The notes below the pieces were generated by a model. It had not been told where the DNA came from. It made no database searches and saw only the letters and a program-made list of their open reading frames with translations. A program made the position numbers and the translations under genes. From assembly GCA_016291435.1 (NCBI GenBank), contig JAEEXH010000013.1:1-47306 (forward strand): 47,306 nucleotides of DNA. Direction: 5' to 3'. Below are positions 42,678 through 47,306 of the stretch, piece after piece; position 1 is the stretch's first letter, and the number at the start of each line of letters is the position of its first letter. Source of the DNA: Oscillospiraceae bacterium (GTDB lineage: Bacteria > Bacillota > Clostridia > Oscillospirales > Ruminococcaceae).

Positions 42678-43379
42678 TCAGCCCTCCTTCTGTTCCTGCG
42701 CTATCCAGTCGTTAATTGGGCGTACACGATCTCTGCGAAGAAAATACGGCATCAGGTCACGCAGCTTATCCGTCGGGTGAATGTCGTCACCCTGCTCTTC
42801 AAAAAGTCCGTCCGCACGAAATTTGACCAGCAAACGGTTAATACAGCCGTATTTTTCTGCCATTTTGCGGCTGGATGGTTCGCCTTCGATTTTACTGAGC
42901 CACATATGTGCAAGCTGCAAAAAGTTTTCACTGTATTCTGCCCGAACTGCACTGCCATTGATATCGGTTTTTGTGACACTTTCGCAGTGCTGATTGAATT
43001 CGGAAATCAAACCTTCTTTGGTGATGAAATCACGCGAACTGGCATTGCTGCCTTCACCGTGAAACAACAGATACAGCAGATAGATCGCCAGATAATTCAG
43101 CAGATAGAGATCGCGCAGCTTCACCTCATTATCAGCGCTGATATCCTTTCGGTAATCCTGATTGTTTTTCAGGAACAGATCATTGTCCTGTGTCGGAATC
43201 AGATACACTCTGCCGCCTGCCGGATACATCTCAAAGCCCAGCTCTTGGCCGAGTGTTTCCATTTCTGCCTGCACTTCGCTGTCCTGCCAGTTTTCCCACG
43301 CCTGTGGATCCGCAGAACGCTCAATCCAGCCGTCTTTCTTCATCAGTGTATAAAAAAGGAACGCTGTTTCCTGTTTCAA
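42678..43379 (-). CDS. jetB: Wadjet subunit JetB
   Basis: A 233-residue protein in the position, size and style of JetB (DUF4194-like), the KITE-type winged-helix subunit bridging kleisin JetA and the SMC JetC. It begins with TTG directly after the jetA stop, with a perfect ribosome site GGAGGTGA inside the end of jetA. The C-terminal part IEGEPSSRKMAEKYGCINRLL looks like a winged helix. The call rests mainly on operon context plus family resemblance. Confidence 0.88.
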   Translation of the reverse strand: MKQETAFLFYTLMKKDGWIERSADPQAWENWQDSEVQAEMETLGQELGFEMYPAGGRVYLIPTQDNDLFLKNNQDYRKDISADNEVKLRDLYLLNYLAIYLLYLLFHGEGSNASSRDFITKEGLISEFNQHCESVTKTDINGSAVRAEYSENFLQLAHMWLSKIEGEPSSRKMAEKYGCINRLLVKFRADGLFEEQGDDIHPTDKLRDLMPYFLRRDRVRPINDWIAQEQKEG

Positions 43380-44924
43380 TCAAATCACCTCCACACGAAA
43401 ATCCGTCATGCTGATTTTCCGCTGCACCTGATACTGTGTCACCGCAAAGCTGCATTCCCGCTCTGTCTTCAAAATGTGTATTTCCTGCATTTGCAGCAGT
43501 TTCTCATTCAGATTGCTCAGGCACCAGCCCGGTTCAAATTCACCCTTCGGTTCCGGGATCGGCTCTGCGGACTGTTTCCAAATGGCAATGGGGATTTTTC
43601 CGAGCTCAAACAGCTTCAGCAATACGTTCGGCAGTGCGTTCTCATCACAGAACCGGAACAGTTCCGCATCTGAAAGCGAACCGATATACTGACTGACAAG
43701 AAACTGCCTTTTATCCTGCATATATGTGAGCAATGACCGCATGATATCCAGAAACAGCTGATTACGCGCCTGTTCCCGCAATGCTTCCGCATCTTCTTCT
43801 GGGGTATCAATCAATGTGCCTCGTTCTTCGGCATCTTCCGTCAGGGCGGACTGTGCAGCATAGTAATTCTCAACGCTAAACAGCTTCGGCAGTTCCGGTC
43901 TGCACAACGGAAACAACAGGAATTTCACAGCATCTCCGAGCTGATTGCCCATACGCTGCAGCGGTGCAAGAATATCATCTGCAAAGTTCATGCGTTCAAA
44001 ATGCTGCATCGCATAATGATCTTTTAGGATCTGCTCATACTGTTCAGAGAGCTGAAAACGTTTGTTGATGAGACTTCTTTGCTCGTTGATCGTGGTCGTA
44101 ATATTGCGAATGATCTCCCGCAGAGCCTGCCGTGATTTCACTGTTTCCTCAGCATTCATGCCACTTTGGACAGCGGTTTCCAGCTGTGCCATGCGTTCCT
44201 GCGCATTCTGCTGGATCTCGGTCAGTTCCTTTTCTTCGTCGTTCAGCAGCGTCCGGATACGCTGGATCACGGATTCATAAGCATCAGATGTAATTGCAGC
44301 GAGATTCTCCCGGCAGCGAAGCAGAAAATCCTCCATGCTTGTTTTCATATTCCGGATCCGGCTGATCAGCTCTCGGCTTTGCTCCACAGCCTGCGTATAA
44401 TTATCACGCTTCATGTATTCTTTTAGGCGGAACCGTGTCACAGAATAATCCAGCTCTGATTCAATCTCCTTAGAGCGGAACAGGAAATCAAAAGCCTCAT
44501 CTGAAAGATGATAGCTGCCTTTTTCTTCTTCAAGCAACCGGACGATGCGCATGGCAAAGCGTTCTTCTGAATCAATATAAGTAAGGTATTCCATTGGCAA
44601 ACCGCCGTTTTGCAGCACATCTACGACCAGATACCGTGCCAGTATTTTGCAATCCGGATTGCAGTTTTCCGGCAGAACAGGCAGCAGATTTTCCAGAAAT
44701 GCCTGCACATCACTGAGCGTGCACCTCTGCTGCGTACCGAGCGTCCGCTCCTTGATAAATACCAGCACCGCGACAATCAGATTGTCCAGAACGGCTCTGT
44801 CCGGAATCATCTCCCGAATATGGTCTTTATACGGATAATCGAAAACGGCTCGTGCGATATGAATGAACCGCATGCGGCTTTCAAATCCGCTGAGCAGTTC
44901 CGAGATATCCTGCCGAAGGATCAT
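43380..44924 (-). CDS. jetA: Wadjet kleisin-like subunit JetA
   Basis: A 514-residue protein that fits the JetA family formerly called DUF5716. The N-terminal winged-helix region (about 1-170) includes LDNLIVAVLVFIKERTLG and LSDEAFDFLFRSKEIESELDYSV. It is followed by coiled-coil helices (about 185-310), an acidic linker (EDAEERGTLIDTPEEDAEAL) and a C-terminal globular part. As a kleisin it would clamp JetC dimers together with JetB. GAGGTGA precedes the ATG; the spacing to jetD is four bases. Confidence 0.9.
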   Translation of the reverse strand: MILRQDISELLSGFESRMRFIHIARAVFDYPYKDHIREMIPDRAVLDNLIVAVLVFIKERTLGTQQRCTLSDVQAFLENLLPVLPENCNPDCKILARYLVVDVLQNGGLPMEYLTYIDSEERFAMRIVRLLEEEKGSYHLSDEAFDFLFRSKEIESELDYSVTRFRLKEYMKRDNYTQAVEQSRELISRIRNMKTSMEDFLLRCRENLAAITSDAYESVIQRIRTLLNDEEKELTEIQQNAQERMAQLETAVQSGMNAEETVKSRQALREIIRNITTTINEQRSLINKRFQLSEQYEQILKDHYAMQHFERMNFADDILAPLQRMGNQLGDAVKFLLFPLCRPELPKLFSVENYYAAQSALTEDAEERGTLIDTPEEDAEALREQARNQLFLDIMRSLLTYMQDKRQFLVSQYIGSLSDAELFRFCDENALPNVLLKLFELGKIPIAIWKQSAEPIPEPKGEFEPGWCLSNLNEKLLQMQEIHILKTERECSFAVTQYQVQRKISMTDFRVEVI

Positions 44925-44928
44925 ATCG

Positions 44929-45954
44929 TCACCTCATTTCATCAAGCAGCAGCGCAAAAGAAATGATCTCCTGCGGAATGTGCAGATTCTGTTCCATTGC
45001 ATTCGCCAGCTGAAGCTGTTCGTTTGCAGAAAAAGCGGCCATAAACGCTGTATAGTTTTCCATTCGTTCACGCTGATCATCACTGTGCATGATCAGATGC
45101 TGCTTTGCACGCTCCAGCATTTGCATGTATGCAGCACAGAACGGCTGAATATTCAATTCCGGATTATTCCGGAAAAGACGCACAGCGATGTTCAGTCCCT
45201 CGCGGTCAATATCGCCCCAGTACAGATACTTCACTCCGTTTACACCTAAGAATCTTGTGTATTCTGTCAGTGCGTTCGGTTCGCAGATGCGGTTGCCTTC
45301 TCCGTAGATCACACCGTCAAGCACAATATCCCATAACATGCTGCGTTCATATTCTGAAATCATTTTCCGGAGATTAAACCAGATATCCTTGTTCTCACAG
45401 ATCAGCAGACACATCTGATCACTGCGCTTGGGAATGTAGTCATGGAAACAGTACGCAGGTGTATCATAAAATCTGAGCGTGTCCGCGCTGATCTCCAGCC
45501 GTTTCAGCAGATTTTTTACGCCGGCGTCATCCAGAGTCTTTTCCTTTCCGAAAATCTCGAAGGACCGCTCTTTTCTGGATACTGCGACTGGCTTTGTAAG
45601 ATTCTGAAATAGCCAGCGACTTAACGCTTCCATGACCTCACGGTACTCTTGGAATGCATTTGGATGCCTATGCAGATAACCGTTTTTCAGTAAATCGGGA
45701 TGCAGCCTTTGAATCTCAGGCAGCAGCGCAGCATGGTCAGATGATTCCCGAATGATATGATACTTCATGCAGATCGGATATTTGAGGTTTCCATTTGTTC
45801 CTGCATTCTGATACGGCTTCAAAAGCCCGTTGCGAACTGCTTCCTGTACGAGCGGAAACAGTTCGGCATCTGAGTGCAGTCCCATCAGTTGTTCGAGTTC
45901 GGACTTTGTAACAGACGCTTTTTTCCAGGACAGAAGTTTTGTTTTGAGATCCAT
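44929..45954 (-). CDS. jetD: Wadjet topoisomerase VI-like nuclease JetD
   Basis: A 341-residue nuclease subunit (DUF2220/JetD). The N-terminal half is helical and winged. The Toprim domain shows Glu187 in LLICENKD, a YGEGN loop (about 217-221) and the metal-binding Asp248 and Asp250 in YWGDIDREGLN. All expected catalytic residues are present, so it should cut DNA held by JetABC. It is first in the operon, giving the order D-A-B-C where the original description usually lists A-B-C-D. The ribosome site is weak. Confidence 0.92.
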   Translation of the reverse strand: MDLKTKLLSWKKASVTKSELEQLMGLHSDAELFPLVQEAVRNGLLKPYQNAGTNGNLKYPICMKYHIIRESSDHAALLPEIQRLHPDLLKNGYLHRHPNAFQEYREVMEALSRWLFQNLTKPVAVSRKERSFEIFGKEKTLDDAGVKNLLKRLEISADTLRFYDTPAYCFHDYIPKRSDQMCLLICENKDIWFNLRKMISEYERSMLWDIVLDGVIYGEGNRICEPNALTEYTRFLGVNGVKYLYWGDIDREGLNIAVRLFRNNPELNIQPFCAAYMQMLERAKQHLIMHSDDQRERMENYTAFMAAFSANEQLQLANAMEQNLHIPQEIISFALLLDEMR

Positions 45955-45995
45955 GATTTCACCGCTTTCATCCGAATATGCTTTTCACTAGATTC

Positions 45996-46024
45996 AGTAT
46001 AGCATATTTCACAAAAGAAAGCAA
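45996..46024 (-). promoter_or_regulatory. Wadjet operon promoter
   Basis: On the minus strand TTGCTT, 17 bp, TATACT, about 40 bases before jetD. Confidence 0.7.
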
Positions 46025-46177
46025 TGGGCATTTGAAAATGGAACCGATAGCGGATCAATCCCCGCTATAGGTTTATAAAGATGACAGATGTGTCAACTAT
46101 CAAAAGGCCGCCTTGTCTTGAACTGTTTGTAGAAAACGTGTATTTACTTGAATATAACGACACGCATTAATGAGTAT

Positions 46178-46264
46178 GCATCATTTTCGACTGTTGAAAC
46201 GCGCTTTTTTGCATCGTTTTGGACTGCTTGAATCGTCTTTTATGCAGCTTTTTTGACTTTGCAG
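46178..46264. repeat. Degenerate 32-bp tandem repeat, about 2.7 copies
   Basis: GCATC.TTTT.GACTG.TTGAA units start at 46178 and 46211. A shorter third unit, GCAG.TTTTTTGACTT, starts near 46244. The region is AT-rich, non-coding and lies between the Wadjet promoter and the HipA-like gene terminator. The rest of the jetD-HipA interval (46025-46177) shows nothing recognisable. Confidence 0.6.
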
Positions 46265-46300
46265 AGAAACAAAGCGGGAACCGGAACACCGGCTCCCGCT
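46265..46300 (-). terminator. Terminator after the HipA-like gene
   Basis: AGCGGGAACCGG pairs with CCGGCTCCCGCT (one G-U pair, 4-nt loop). On the minus strand a T-rich tail follows. Confidence 0.8.
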
Positions 46301-46339
46301 GTTTTACTATGTGGATACATGCAGCATAATGGTATACTA

Positions 46340-47306
46340 TCAATAATTGTTCATGTTTGTGAACAGACTGAGCAGCTTGTCATACAGCTCATAGACCGCA
46401 GGTGCGGCATCTTGCAGCGCGTCCGGCGTCACGGCTTGCAGCAGGTCATCGGCAATCAGAATCTTCCGTTTCAGAAAATCGACGGTCAGTTCGTAACCAT
46501 CCATCTCAAAGATATACTGCACGGTGTCCGATGAAACGCAGTCACTCTGGAAGACATTGCTGCCAAGCTCCATCTGATCGACCGCATCGGCAAAGATGTG
46601 GAACCGCTTGACCGCTGCCCGGACTTCGTCCTGATACTGTTCATCGTCAGCGGCATTCTGCGAAAAGAACACATCCTTTGTACGGAGCGTTTCGCTTGAA
46701 AGCAGCGCCTGTGCCTGTCTGCGGATGATGCCTTCCATTGCCTTGACGCGCTCCGGCGTAAAAACATCATCGCCGCGGAATGCAAACGAAAAATCACAGA
46801 TTGTTTTGACACGGTCGCGCAGCGTATCGTTCATCGCCATTTGTCCGATACGGGTAAAATCATCGCCGAGAACCGGCGCATACTCAAACAGTTTGTCGCC
46901 GATGTTGTCAAAGTCTTTCATGGAGACATACGGCAGCATGGAGAGATTCAGGTCGAAGATCGGCGCCATGCCGGTGATCTCCAACGTGTCATTATCAAAC
47001 AGCACACCGTAATTGCCCGCGTGTCTGTCCTGATTGAAACAAAGAGAATCGACTACAAGCATTTCCCGGAACGCCTGCGACGCACCGATGCGGTCAAAGA
47101 AATCGAACACATCCTGCAAGCTCCTGGCTTTCATCAGCTTTGAGAACGAGGCATAGCCGTGCTGCTCGTTTGTGAACAGGTTGCACTTGGACGCGAGCTT
47201 TTCATGCAGCAGCACCGTGCGGTAGGGCACATAATTGTCCGGGCTGATGACGGCAGCGATCTCCGATGCCAGCATTTCACAGTATGGTTCCAAGCCCGGT
47301 CCGAGG
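46340..47306 (-). CDS. HipA-like kinase, 5' end beyond window
   Basis: At least 320 residues; the frame is open to the right edge, so the N-terminus is missing. The kinase catalytic loop is clear: DSLCFNQDRHAGNYGVL with catalytic Asp, then MAPIFDLNLSML with the metal-binding Asp. In HipBA systems this fold phosphorylates a target such as an aminoacyl-tRNA synthetase and causes dormancy. Homologues also occur without an antitoxin. No HipB-type gene is visible at this end. It could be a toxin or another defence component. Confidence 0.82.
   Translation of the reverse strand, partial: LGPGLEPYCEMLASEIAAVISPDNYVPYRTVLLHEKLASKCNLFTNEQHGYASFSKLMKARSLQDVFDFFDRIGASQAFREMLVVDSLCFNQDRHAGNYGVLFDNDTLEITGMAPIFDLNLSMLPYVSMKDFDNIGDKLFEYAPVLGDDFTRIGQMAMNDTLRDRVKTICDFSFAFRGDDVFTPERVKAMEGIIRRQAQALLSSETLRTKDVFFSQNAADDEQYQDEVRAAVKRFHIFADAVDQMELGSNVFQSDCVSSDTVQYIFEMDGYELTVDFLKRKILIADDLLQAVTPDALQDAAPAVYELYDKLLSLFTNMNNY

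Larger units (their letters stand above)
32997..47306. mobile_element. Left part of an integrative element carrying defence genes
   Basis: The tRNA junction, repeated putative integrase sites, integrase, two Xis-like genes and an XRE regulator are followed by the DUF2075-type protein, the Wadjet operon and a HipA-like kinase. The jet genes are visibly richer in A and T than the chromosome to the left. The right end is not in the window. No conjugation or phage structural gene is seen, so it could be a defence island, ICE or prophage remnant. Confidence 0.7.

Noticed and set aside
46178..46264. Type III toxin-antitoxin (ToxI-like repeats)
   Set aside because: Repeat size is similar, but no ToxN-type endoribonuclease gene follows on either strand.
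46178..46264. CRISPR array
   Set aside because: Units are contiguous and degenerate without unique spacers, and no cas gene is present. No other array was seen.

Overview
The window reads as a GC-rich, spore-forming, plant-fibre-degrading anaerobe of the Oscillospiraceae, most likely a Ruminococcus or close relative (inference). The main clues are Spo0A and SpoIVB together, a secreted GH30-type glycanase ending in a type I dockerin (cellulosome style), strong AGGAGG ribosome sites, and multi-hairpin GC-rich dispersed repeats.

From 1 to about 32.9 kb the DNA is ordinary chromosome. It carries pyrC behind a five-hairpin repeat, two unknown proteins, an Lrp/AsnC regulator overlapping an aminotransferase, rimM-trmD, HPr behind a strong promoter and a long structured leader, spoIVB and spo0A separated by a small membrane protein gene, a flavin reductase-like protein and a lipoprotein. 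An apparent operon follows, recD2 - AlkD-like - comF-like - GNAT - mreB, then a second repeat copy, mutL and a cysteine hydrolase. A UAP1-like nucleotidyltransferase gene converges on glmS-galE, forming a nucleotide-sugar block. Then come the dockerin glycanase, a degenerate-GGDEF/EAL protein fused to a GIG-repeat region, an aldo/keto reductase with two [4Fe-4S] clusters, a phosphatase-like protein and a zinc metallopeptidase.

At 32.97 kb a promoter leads into the 5' half of a tRNA-Arg(CCU) gene, followed 44 nt later by a complete tRNA-Arg(CCU). Directly beyond lie 9-bp direct repeats, a tyrosine integrase, two paralogous excisionase-like genes and a divergent XRE regulator. This is the left end of an integrative element; its right end lies outside the window. 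Base composition becomes visibly poorer in GC over the jet genes.

The element's cargo is defence-like. It holds a DUF2075-type protein (PD-(D/E)XK-like N-terminus plus SF1-type ATPase), a complete four-gene Wadjet system in the order jetD-jetA-jetB-jetC on the minus strand, and a HipA-like kinase cut by the window edge. Wadjet is known to compact and cleave small circular DNA through an SMC motor (JetABC) and a topoisomerase VI-like nuclease (JetD); here it would guard against plasmids.

Twelve promoter candidates have exactly 17-bp spacers, and several strong intrinsic terminators mark the unit ends. No rRNA, CRISPR array or insertion sequence was seen.
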